A stretch of DNA of 35,976 nucleotides from Sphingomonas sp. SRS2 (GTDB lineage: Bacteria > Pseudomonadota > Alphaproteobacteria > Sphingomonadales > Sphingomonadaceae). Positions 23,953 through 30,589 of the stretch are shown in pieces. The notes under the pieces are model-generated. The model was not told the origin of the DNA. It did no database searches and saw nothing but the letters and a program-made list of their open reading frames with translations. The stretch lies in NCBI RefSeq assembly GCF_000971055.1, contig NZ_LARW01000091.1, forward strand, positions 1 to 35,976, read 5' to 3'. Position numbers and translations under genes: made by a program. Each line of letters opens with the position of its first letter. Positions within the stretch are counted from its first letter, which is position 1.

Positions 23953-24717
23953 ATGACGTCATCCAGCCGTATAGGGCGTCTCGCGTGGCCAACTCTGCTG
24001 CTGGCGGCGCTGGCATTGCCGGCAGCGGCCAGTGCCCAGTCCGGCGATCATGTGACGCTCGGCGCCAGCGCCGGCGTCGTTCCCGACTATCAGGGCTCCG
24101 ATGACTATCGGTTCCTGCCGATCCCCGTGATCGATGCGCAGTTCGGGCAGTTCTTCGTCAGCCTGCGCAATGGCATCGGCGTAAACGTCATCGAGATCGG
24201 CCCATTGACGGCGGGTGCGAGCGTAGCGCTGGTCGGCGGCTACAGGCGGCGTGATGTGCCCGACGGCATCCGGCGCGTCTCGACCACGGCCGGTGGCCGG
24301 CTCTTCGCGAACCTCAAGCTCGACAATCTGTCCTTCACGGTGGGCGCCACCAAGGCGGTGGAAGGCGGCACCCGGGGCGTGGTAGCGGATGCCAGCCTCT
24401 CTTATGCGCTCCCCGTCTCGGACCGGATGACGGTTATCCCGACGATCGGCACGAGCTGGGCGAACGGCAAGCATATGAATCGCTATTTCGGCATCGACGC
24501 AAGCGAAGCCATCGCCTCGGGCCTGCCCTTCTATCGTGCCGAAAGCGGCTTCAAGGACGTGTCGGGCCTCATCACCGCCAGCTATCGCCTCGATTCCCAC
24601 TGGAGCCTTGGCGCGACAGGCGGCGTCACCCGGCTGCTCGGGGACGCCGCGGACAGCCCGCTGAACGAGCGCCGCTGGCAGCCGAGCGGCTTCATGTCCG
24701 TTGCCTACACCTTCTAA
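23953..24717 (+). CDS. MipA/OmpV-like outer-membrane protein
   Basis: A 254-residue outer-membrane beta-barrel. A Sec signal (GRLAWPTLLLAALALPAAASA) is cleaved before QSGDHVTLGASAGVVPDYQG, a start typical of MipA/OmpV. The body has repeated strand-turn-strand patterns (FVSLRNGIGVNVIEIGPLTA, then GGRLFANLKLDNLSFTVGAT) and ends FMSVAYTF, with the C-terminal Phe signal for barrel assembly. MipA is associated with peptidoglycan synthesis complexes, and OmpV relatives with envelope stress and antibiotic response. ATG 23953 is chosen because the signal peptide begins there, although the frame is open from 23782. Confidence 0.88.
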   Translation: MTSSSRIGRLAWPTLLLAALALPAAASAQSGDHVTLGASAGVVPDYQGSDDYRFLPIPVIDAQFGQFFVSLRNGIGVNVIEIGPLTAGASVALVGGYRRRDVPDGIRRVSTTAGGRLFANLKLDNLSFTVGATKAVEGGTRGVVADASLSYALPVSDRMTVIPTIGTSWANGKHMNRYFGIDASEAIASGLPFYRAESGFKDVSGLITASYRLDSHWSLGATGGVTRLLGDAADSPLNERRWQPSGFMSVAYTF

Positions 24718-24848
24718 GTGCGCAGCCCGGTGCCCGTGCGTTGAGATCGAAGGGGTTGCTCCAATGAAGCTCTCGATCGTCGATCTCGCCACCATAGCAC
24801 CGGAACGACAGCCAATTCCCGAATGTCATGCTGCGCAGGGTTCGGCCG

Positions 24849-26090
24849 ATGATTAGATATGGCGGCGCTGTGTGCATCGCTTTCGGATTGGCGGCGGGAC
24901 CGGCCCGCGCGGAAGCGGGTACGACAGCATCGCAGATTGAGCTTGTAATCAGCGCCGTTGCAGACCGGGATGCCTACGGCGCCGCCTCCGTCGAGCTTCG
25001 CCTGCTGAACAGCGGCTCCGCCCCCGAAGCCATGGCCCTGCCGCCGCAGATCGGAGCCGAACTGACGGTCAACCGCAGCACTAGCAATATCAGCCTTGAG
25101 CGGGCGCCGCAGACGCCGGCCGCCGTGAGTGTGCCTGCCGGTGGCTTCACTAGGGCACGTTACATCCTGCACCTGCCACCGCATACAGCCGCTGGAGAGG
25201 CAGTGCTGGCCGTACCCGGATGGAGCGCACAGCGCCTTGCGTTTGCGGTAGGAGGGAGCGTGTCCGCTCCGCCGCCGGCGCCGGCGGGTGGAGGCGCCGG
25301 TCCCGCGACCCCCCGTTGGGATACGTCTGTCCCGCAGACACACCTCGCGACCAATGACGTTGCGGCCGGCAATGCCTTCCTGTCCAATCTTTCCGCCTAT
25401 GCGCCGATCTATGCCGCCTACGGTCCCGGCACGAATAGCGATGCCCGGCTGCAGATCAGTTTCAAATATCAGCTATTCGGCCCGTCGGCCGCGCCGGACC
25501 GGCGGCAATCCTGGGAGCAGGGACTCCACTTCGCCTACACCCAGCGCATGTTCTGGGACCTCGGGGCCAAGTCGTCTCCCTTTCGCAACATCGACTTCGT
25601 GCCCGAGCTGTTCTACCTCGCTCCAACCATTGGCATCGGGAGCGGCGTCTCGCTCGGCGGCCAAGGCGGCTTCCGACATGAGTCCAACGGGCGATCGGGT
25701 GCGGGGTCCCGAAGCCTTAACACGCTCTATGTGCAGCCGGTGGCCTCGGTTGCCTTGGGGAGCTACCGCCTCAGCGTCGGTCCTCGTCTCTGGCTCTACG
25801 CCGGGAGACTCAGCGACAATCCGGACATCAAGCGCTACCGTGGCAATACGGGCTTGTTTGCAGAGATCGGTGAGGACGACGGGCTTCGAATCACGACCAA
25901 TACCCGGCTCAATTTCGGATCTGGCAAAGGCGCGATCGATGCCGACATATCCTACCCGATCGATCGACTGATCGGCGGAAACCTGAATTTCTATCTCTTC
26001 GGCCAAGCCTTCACGGGATATGGCGAGAACCTGCTCGACTATAACCGCCGCATGACCCGCCTCCGGGTCGGACTGGCGATCGTCCGGTGA
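24849..26090 (+). CDS. pldA: Outer-membrane phospholipase A (OMPLA-like)
   Basis: A 413-residue enzyme of the outer membrane that hydrolyses phospholipids misplaced in the outer leaflet. A signal peptide (MIRYGGAVCIAFGLAAGPARA) precedes a 130-residue beta-rich, Pro-ended extension that E. coli PldA (289 residues) lacks. The barrel follows, with AYGPGTNSDARLQISFKYQL and the catalytic signature GFRHESNGRSGAGSRSLN, whose His and Ser match the OMPLA dyad and whose later Asn matches the triad. ATG 24849 is preferred; 24828 is an alternative. The stop overlaps the start of the sigma-factor gene (GTGA), implying coupled expression. Confidence 0.88.
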   Translation: MIRYGGAVCIAFGLAAGPARAEAGTTASQIELVISAVADRDAYGAASVELRLLNSGSAPEAMALPPQIGAELTVNRSTSNISLERAPQTPAAVSVPAGGFTRARYILHLPPHTAAGEAVLAVPGWSAQRLAFAVGGSVSAPPPAPAGGGAGPATPRWDTSVPQTHLATNDVAAGNAFLSNLSAYAPIYAAYGPGTNSDARLQISFKYQLFGPSAAPDRRQSWEQGLHFAYTQRMFWDLGAKSSPFRNIDFVPELFYLAPTIGIGSGVSLGGQGGFRHESNGRSGAGSRSLNTLYVQPVASVALGSYRLSVGPRLWLYAGRLSDNPDIKRYRGNTGLFAEIGEDDGLRITTNTRLNFGSGKGAIDADISYPIDRLIGGNLNFYLFGQAFTGYGENLLDYNRRMTRLRVGLAIVR

Positions 26091-26725
26091 ACGCATTCAA
26101 ACACCGTCGAACGGGCTTCCGCCCGCTCGCCCAACAGTCGGAGCGCATCGACGGCTTGTTCGATGACAACTTTGGGGCTGGGCTGATCGAGCAGGCTGCG
26201 TCGCTCAGTGCCTATGCCCGCCGCCTTACCGGCAGCGGCGGTGCTGACGCCGACGATCTGTTGCAAGAGACCATGCTCCGGTGCTGGGTGGCCCGCCGTT
26301 CGTTCGTGCCCGACACGAATCTGGGAGCGTGGATGCGGACCGTGATGCGGAACAGCTTTCTTTCGGGGCGTCGCCGCGCCCGCTTCCATGCCGACCTTCC
26401 CGAAGATGCGTTTGACCGGCTGCTAGGCGTCGCCGGGGGGCAAGGCGCCGCGGTGGATTTGCGCGACGTGAATTGGGCGCTTGGCGAGCTGATCCCCGAC
26501 CAGCGGGCGGCGATCCTGTTAGCCGCCGAAGGGCTATCTATCGAGGAAGCGGCGGCCAGCTTGGCCATTCCGGCGGGCACCTTCAAAAGCCGCCTGTGGC
26601 GCGGCCGGCTTCGATTAAAGCGATTGATAGAGCACAGGGACACCCCATTGTTGGATCGGCGCGTGGTGGAGAAGCATTCGAAGCCCCGTCCTCGGCGGAA
26701 CTGGAAAGGCGTGGTGATCGGCTAG
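26087..26725 (+). CDS. ECF-type RNA polymerase sigma factor
   Basis: A 212-residue sigma-70-family protein with region 2 (LIEQAASLSAYARRLTGSGG, then DADDLLQETMLRCWVARRSF) and region 4 (LGELIPDQRAAILLAAEGLS, then IEEAAASLAIPAGTFKSRLW), giving an extracytoplasmic-function layout without region 3. It starts at GTG, overlapping the pldA stop, and has a basic C-terminal tail (KHSKPRPRRNWKG). No anti-sigma gene is adjacent, so how it is held in check is not visible. It could direct the cargo's envelope genes, but no shared -35/-10 pair was established. Confidence 0.88.
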   Translation: MNAFKHRRTGFRPLAQQSERIDGLFDDNFGAGLIEQAASLSAYARRLTGSGGADADDLLQETMLRCWVARRSFVPDTNLGAWMRTVMRNSFLSGRRRARFHADLPEDAFDRLLGVAGGQGAAVDLRDVNWALGELIPDQRAAILLAAEGLSIEEAAASLAIPAGTFKSRLWRGRLRLKRLIEHRDTPLLDRRVVEKHSKPRPRRNWKGVVIG

Positions 26726-27093
26726 GCTGCGCTCCTCAGCGGCGTCGGTCCGCAAAACAGGTTAGTTTGCAGCACGATCCGTCGCGCAGCCGATTCAACT
26801 CGACTCATCGGGCTTACGCGCGCTCGCGCGCGGTGGCAGGATCAGCTTAGGGGTACCAAGCCTCGCTTCATGCCCAGCCTCCACTCTTTCCGCATGGCAC
26901 CAACTGTCTCGACAGGCCGGCGGGGGATTATTCACCCGTTGAACGGGCGATCGTGGACGCCATTGCCTGATGCTGACACACGCGGGATTCACGCCCAGGT
27001 CTATGTATGATAATGTCCTTTATCACACACTATCGGCGATCCGATGGAGCCGTTTAAACGCTCCCGAAGATCCACCGCCGAGAGGAACGCCCT
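26726..27093. other. Right cargo boundary and promoter region of parD-like/int operon
   Basis: No complete gene is present. A short frame, 26894-27010, encodes IIHPLNGRSWTPLPDADTRG and ends TGA; it could be the tail of a lost backbone protein, as could an overlapping frame ending VERAIVDAIA. An AT-rich element (TATGTATGATAATG, from 27003) resembles the par-region elements, and the CGTTTAAACG palindrome follows at 27051. GAGAGGAACG before ATG 27094 is a good ribosome-binding site. Confidence 0.5.
27051..27060. repeat. CGTTTAAACG palindrome, copy 4
   Basis: Lies 33 bp before the ATG of the ParD-like gene, where it could be an operator. It is the only copy sited in an obvious promoter region; the others are in genes or beyond traG. 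Confidence 0.6.
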
Positions 27094-27486
27094 ATGGACG
27101 ACAGGAACGACGACGAGGCCGACAACTACGCCGAGCGCGACCAGGCCAAGGCGCTGCGCGAGCAGGCACGCGCGGGCGGCCTGCGTTTCGAGGCATATCT
27201 ACCCCCGGCGCTGGCCGATTGGCTGTTGGAGCGGGTCGAGCGTGGCATGTTCGTTGACCCGTCCGAGGCGGTGTTCGCGATCGTCAAGAACTTCATCGAC
27301 ATGGAACCGCACCGCGATTTGCGCGACGAGCTGCTACGCCGGATATTGGATGCTTCGATAGAACGGAGCTTTGAGGATGTGGAGGCAGGCCGCACCCATC
27401 CCGCCGACGAGGTGTTCGATAGGCTGCAACGGCGCTATTCGCAGCCGCTTCCCGAACCGGCGCGCTGGCAGAAGATCGTGCGATGA
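27094..27486 (+). CDS. ParD-like ribbon-helix-helix protein
   Basis: A 130-residue acidic protein. Residues 30-70 (GGLRFEAYLPPALADWLLER, then FVDPSEAVFAIVKNF) resemble the ParD-type DNA-binding half: a strand, a helix, a turn with SEAV, and a second helix. A long helical tail follows (LRDELLRRILDASIERSFED, then VEAGRTHPADEVFDRL) similar to the toxin-binding part of such antitoxins. No ParE-type toxin is adjacent. Instead the gene overlaps the following recombinase by ATGA, so the two are translated together. It may be a regulator of the recombinase or a relict antitoxin. Confidence 0.65.
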   Translation: MDDRNDDEADNYAERDQAKALREQARAGGLRFEAYLPPALADWLLERVERGMFVDPSEAVFAIVKNFIDMEPHRDLRDELLRRILDASIERSFEDVEAGRTHPADEVFDRLQRRYSQPLPEPARWQKIVR

Positions 27487-28457
27487 ACCAGCTCGCCCCC
27501 CTGCCCTCGCCCGCATCTTCGCTGGCGCTGGCGCTGCCGGCGTTGATCGCGGCGGCCGACGACGCCACGCGGCTGCGCTTCCTTGAGTTCTTCGCCGTCA
27601 CGATCCGCAACCCGCACACGCGCCGCGCCTATATGCGCGCGGCGGGCGACTTCCTGGCCTGGTGTGAGGTGCGCGGCGTCGCCTCGCTCGCCCAGGTGCA
27701 GCCGCTCCACGTCGCGGCCTGGATCGAGGCGCTAGGGGGCGAGCTGGCCGCGCCCAGCGTCAAGCAGCAGCTCGCCGGCGTGCGCCACCTGTTCGACTGG
27801 CTGGTGACGGGCCATGTCGTGCCGGTGAATCCCGCTGCGTCGGTGCGCGGGCCGGCGCACAGCCAGCGGCGCGGCAAGACGCCCGTTCTCGCTCCCGACG
27901 AGGCGCGCGCCCTGCTCGACAGGATCGACGTGACCACCGACGCCGGCTTGCGCGACCGCGCCCTTATCGGGTTGATGGTCTATAGCTTCGCGCGGATCGG
28001 CGCGGCGCTGGCGATGCGGGTTGAGGACGTGTTCATGCAGAACCGCCGCCTATGGGTTCGGCTGCATGAAAAGGGCGGCAAGCGCCATGAAATGCCGTGC
28101 CACCACAACCTAGAGGAATATCTGATCGCCTATATCGACGGATGCGGCTTGCGCGAGGACCGCAAGGGGCCGCTGTTCCGCACGATCGCGCGCGGGACCA
28201 AGCGACTAAGCGGCACCCCCCTGCCCCAAGCCAATGCGTTCGCGATGGTGCGCCGGCGCGCGGCGGCGGCCGAGATCGGCACGGCGATCGGCAACCACAG
28301 TTTCCGCGCGACGGGGATCACCACCTATTTGAAGAACGGCGGCACGTTGGAGACGGCCGCGACGATGGCAAACCACAGTTCGACCCGCACGACCCAGCTC
28401 TACGACCGGCGGCCCGATGACGTGACGCTGGACGAGGTAGAGCGGGTGTTGATTTGA
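27483..28457 (+). CDS. Tyrosine recombinase (XerC/D-like)
   Basis: A 324-residue site-specific recombinase. The N-terminal SAM-like domain is residues 30-115 (NPHTRRAYMRAAGDFLAWCE). The catalytic domain shows the Arg in YSFARIGAAL, the Lys in RLHEKGGK, the HxxR box in GNHSFRATGITTYL, the His in MANHSS and the Tyr nucleophile in TTQLYDRR, so all expected residues are present. On plasmids such enzymes usually resolve multimers. The crossover site is not evident. It starts inside the stop of the ParD-like gene and ends DEVERVLI. Confidence 0.93.
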   Translation: MNQLAPLPSPASSLALALPALIAAADDATRLRFLEFFAVTIRNPHTRRAYMRAAGDFLAWCEVRGVASLAQVQPLHVAAWIEALGGELAAPSVKQQLAGVRHLFDWLVTGHVVPVNPAASVRGPAHSQRRGKTPVLAPDEARALLDRIDVTTDAGLRDRALIGLMVYSFARIGAALAMRVEDVFMQNRRLWVRLHEKGGKRHEMPCHHNLEEYLIAYIDGCGLREDRKGPLFRTIARGTKRLSGTPLPQANAFAMVRRRAAAAEIGTAIGNHSFRATGITTYLKNGGTLETAATMANHSSTRTTQLYDRRPDDVTLDEVERVLI

Positions 28458-28519
28458 GCTGGTGCGGGGAATCGAGGGTTTTCGTTGCCTCGTAAGACTA
28501 TGCTTTGCATGGTGAAGCC

Positions 28520-28978
28520 ATGAAACTTTGGCGATTGACTCAGAAAGAACATCTGGCCCTTGATGGCAAAGGCGCTTTCAGTTTGGGGGGGCGATACTTC
28601 TCACCCGGTCAGCCCATCATCAGTTTTGCGAGCGAAGCCGGATTAGCTGTTCTTGTCGCCTTGCGGTATCTTCAATCCGGCGATGCCGATATGGATTATA
28701 TGTTGGGCTGGACCCTGGTGAACGCGGTGCCGGAACGCGTGCCCGACAGTCTGGATGACCAGGCTAAAAAAGTTTTCGTGGACGAATGGGCCGGCTCAGC
28801 GCGTTCCCTCCTGATCGCTGTGCAATCCGCCGTGCTGCCGGAGGCCAATGTGATCCTGATGAATGCCCGGCACCATGCGGCGCAGGCGGTAGCTCCGCTG
28901 ACAACACGCCCGTTTCGCTTTTCCGAGTGCTTGCACCGGCCGCCGATGCTGGATCAGTATCGATCAACGCTTGTTTGA
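28520..28978 (+). CDS. RES-domain toxin-like protein
   Basis: A 152-residue protein resembling RES-family toxins, which degrade NAD+ and are normally held by an Xre/MbcA/ParS antitoxin encoded next to them. Matching features are the N-terminal LWRLTQKEHLALDGKGA, GGRYFSPGQPIISFASEAGL, the central Arg and Glu positions, and the C-terminal SLLIAVQSAVLPEANVILMN with its conserved Ser/Asn region. No antitoxin-like gene lies immediately upstream or downstream. The nearest resembling domain is at the end of the transposon protein at 30590-31963. ATG 28520 is preferred over TTG 28505. Confidence 0.78.
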   Translation: MKLWRLTQKEHLALDGKGAFSLGGRYFSPGQPIISFASEAGLAVLVALRYLQSGDADMDYMLGWTLVNAVPERVPDSLDDQAKKVFVDEWAGSARSLLIAVQSAVLPEANVILMNARHHAAQAVAPLTTRPFRFSECLHRPPMLDQYRSTLV

Positions 28979-29012
28979 TTTTCGGCGCGCGCCGGGAAAT
29001 TGAGGGTGACGG

Positions 29013-29063
29013 AAAACCCCACCGGCCGGTTGTCGTGCATCCGGGCAATCCGGCAGGGTTTTT
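29013..29063 (+). terminator. Probable intrinsic terminator after the RES gene
   Basis: Arms at 29013-29025 and 29050-29062 (AAAACCC-CA-CCGG against CCGG-CA-GGGTTTT, two mismatches) are followed by T residues. It lies 35 bp beyond the RES stop codon. Confidence 0.6.
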
Positions 29064-29085
29064 CGGACATTGTTAGGGATGGAGA

Positions 29086-29133
29086 GGCGGCGCAACAGTG
29101 TGAGAGGCCGGAATCTCTAGGATTTGCGCCGCC
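29086..29133. terminator. Large inverted repeat between convergent genes
   Basis: Perfect 10-bp arms, GGCGGCGCAA and TTGCGCCGCC, enclose a second short stem (GAGA 29102-29105 / TCTC 29114-29117). It lies between the plus-strand RES gene and the stop of the minus-strand histidine phosphatase, where a bidirectional terminator would be useful. No strong T-run follows on either side, so it could also be a protein-binding site. Confidence 0.45.
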
Positions 29134-29162
29134 ACCTGTCGGGATTCAGGTGTTTTCCGCCA

Positions 29163-29792
29163 TCACGCGGCGACGGCCGACGCACATTCCCAGCGGTCCC
29201 CTTCCCAGCGAATTTCAACCCGTTCCGCGTTGCTGATCGCGGGCGGCTCGCCCTTGCGCCAGAAGGCGCGCATTTTGCCTCGGTCATCCAGATGGGGGTC
29301 GGCGACGATCGCGCGCGCGGCCTGGATGAACTGCCCATGCCCGAACACATAGACCAGCGATCCCGCAGGCATGGCGGCGAGGCGGGCCAGCGTCGCGTCG
29401 CAGCGCCGGAGCAAGGCGCGGAAACTTTCCGCCCCTTCCCCGTCGCAATAATCAGGGTCGGCTGCGCTCCAATAGCGTTCGAGGTGCGGCATCCGTTCGG
29501 CGCTGCGCGTGCCGTTCCAGCGCGCCGGTTGCAGATAGGTGAACTCTTCTATCGGCCACGTCTCCACCGGCACGGCGGGGAATCTGGCGATGGCCGGCGC
29601 GGCGGTTTGCCGGGTGCGGGTATAGGGCGAGGTGACGATGAGCGCGGGCGCTTGCGCCCAGCTCGCCGCGACCGCGCGCGCCTGTTCGTGGCCCCGCTGC
29701 GTCAGCTCGATCGTCGCCAGATCGTGACACGGCACGCCGGCGTTGCCGGTGCTTTCGCCGTGCCGGATGAAGATGGCCCTCATGGCGCGCAT
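29163..29792 (-). CDS. Histidine phosphatase-family protein
   Basis: A 209-residue enzyme resembling the phosphoglycerate-mutase-like histidine phosphatases. AIFIRHGESTGNAG holds the phospho-accepting His. TSPYTRTRQTAAPAIARFP has the second Arg. The C-terminal YVFGHGQFIQAARAI has the second His, and GEGAESFRALLRRC the acid/base region. Substrate is unknown. The start lies only 4 bp beyond the stop of the YafQ-like toxin gene, so it seems to be the third gene of that operon. ATG 29792 and ATG 29783 are both possible starts. Confidence 0.87.
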   Translation of the reverse strand: MRAMRAIFIRHGESTGNAGVPCHDLATIELTQRGHEQARAVAASWAQAPALIVTSPYTRTRQTAAPAIARFPAVPVETWPIEEFTYLQPARWNGTRSAERMPHLERYWSAADPDYCDGEGAESFRALLRRCDATLARLAAMPAGSLVYVFGHGQFIQAARAIVADPHLDDRGKMRAFWRKGEPPAISNAERVEIRWEGDRWECASAVAA

Positions 29793-29796
29793 GGTC

Positions 29797-30117
29797 CTAC
29801 TCGAACAGTTCCGAATGGGTGCCGGCGCGCACGAAGTTCACCAAATTCCCTTCGATCGTATAGATAAGCAGGAAATCGCCGCCGATATGGCACTCGCGAT
29901 GATCGCTCCAATCGCCCTTGAGGGCGTGATCCAGCCATTCCGGGCCAAGCGGCGCATCGTTGGCGATGAGCATCATCATCGCCTCCTTGAGCTGCTTCAT
30001 ATTGTAGCGCCCGCTGCGCGACAGCCGTTCCCAATCCTTGACGAACCGCTTTTCGTAGGATGCCTCTCTTGGGAACGAAGCCCGCTTACTGCTGGCGGGC
30101 TTCTTGGTCGAGGGCAT
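29797..30117 (-). CDS. YafQ-like mRNA interferase toxin
   Basis: A 106-residue RelE/YafQ-type toxin. The fold signature is YEKRFVKDWERLSRSGRYNM, then LKEAMMMLIANDAPLGPEWL, DHALKGDWSDHRECHIGGDF and LLIYTIEGNLVNFVRAGTHS. The His-rich end (DHRECHIG; GTHSELF) is where YafQ-family ribonucleases keep catalytic histidines. Relatives cleave mRNA on the ribosome. It overlaps the upstream DinJ-like gene by 32 bp in another frame, the usual arrangement. A Ser/Lys-rich N-terminal tail precedes the domain. ATG 30117 is chosen; TTG 30120 is next to it. Confidence 0.9.
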   Translation of the reverse strand: MPSTKKPASSKRASFPREASYEKRFVKDWERLSRSGRYNMKQLKEAMMMLIANDAPLGPEWLDHALKGDWSDHRECHIGGDFLLIYTIEGNLVNFVRAGTHSELFE

Positions 30118-30367
30118 CAAACAGTTCCTTGGGATCGGTGAAGCGAGCGCGCCGCGCCTTCATCGTCGCGCGGGATGACTCGATCGCCGCCCGCGTCTCG
30201 GCGTTGGGCACCTTCAGCTCGAACGGCAAGGCATGGTCCTTCGCGACCCGCGTGAGCGTCATGCGGACCACATCGGAAACCGTCAGCCCCAGCTCGGCCA
30301 GCACGGAAGCGGCTTCATCCTTCAATGTTTCGTCGATGCGTGCGCGCACGAACGCGGTAGCGGCCAT
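30086..30367 (-). CDS. RelB/DinJ-like antitoxin
   Basis: A 93-residue antitoxin partner of the overlapping YafQ-like toxin. Residues 1-45 (MAATAFVRARIDETLKDEAA, then VLAELGLTVSDVVRMTLTRV) are the ribbon-helix-helix DinJ/RelB pattern, and KDHALPFELKVPNAETRAAI is the toxin-binding tail. It would neutralise the toxin and repress the operon. ATG 30367 follows AGGGAG; the longer frame to 30403 is not needed. The pair is likely a plasmid-stability module. A palindrome-rich AT stretch lies about 100 bp upstream. Confidence 0.9.
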   Translation of the reverse strand: MAATAFVRARIDETLKDEAASVLAELGLTVSDVVRMTLTRVAKDHALPFELKVPNAETRAAIESSRATMKARRARFTDPKELFDALDQEARQQ

Positions 30368-30460
30368 TGGAATCTCCCTAGTCAGGCCGATGATGTAGCT
30401 CATTTGAGCAACAATTTCAACCCAGGCTAGGGGCCTGCGTCATCCGGGCGATTATCTATC

Positions 30461-30483
30461 ATATGTATATCATAATGCTATCG
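30461..30483. promoter_or_regulatory. AT-rich par-like element near toxin-antitoxin promoter
   Basis: ATATGTATATCATAATGCTA, continuing TCG, closely matches the element at 2709-2730 (TGTATAGCATAATGATAGCG) and, less well, the one at 2013. It lies upstream of the minus-strand toxin-antitoxin operon. It could be a centromere or operator repeat for the par partner, or part of a promoter. Before the transposon inserted, this copy and the one at 2013 would have been only about 1 kb apart. Confidence 0.4.
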
Positions 30484-30512
30484 TTGCGCCGTCACTTAGA
30501 GATTAGAAAGCA

Positions 30513-30517
30513 ATATC
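30513..30517. repeat. 5-bp target duplication of outer transposon, copy 2
   Basis: ATATC lies directly outside the left inverted repeat and matches 1032-1036 at the other end of the element. Confidence 0.9.
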
Positions 30518-30555
30518 GAGGGCATCGCGTGGATGGTACGCCAGACAACGCTAAA
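30518..30555 (+). repeat. Outer Tn3-family transposon, left 38-bp inverted repeat
   Basis: The repeat begins GAGGGCATCGCG and ends ACGCTAAA, matching the right repeat at 994-1031 at most positions, including GGTACGC and ACAACGCTAA. Confidence 0.93.
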
Positions 30556-30589
30556 CCCGAACAATACCAGAACGGCGATGTGAGGGCGG

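Noticed and set aside
27483-28457. Integron or integrative element based on the tyrosine recombinase
   Set aside because: There is no attC-like array, cassette structure or attachment-site duplication nearby. A plasmid resolution role fits better.
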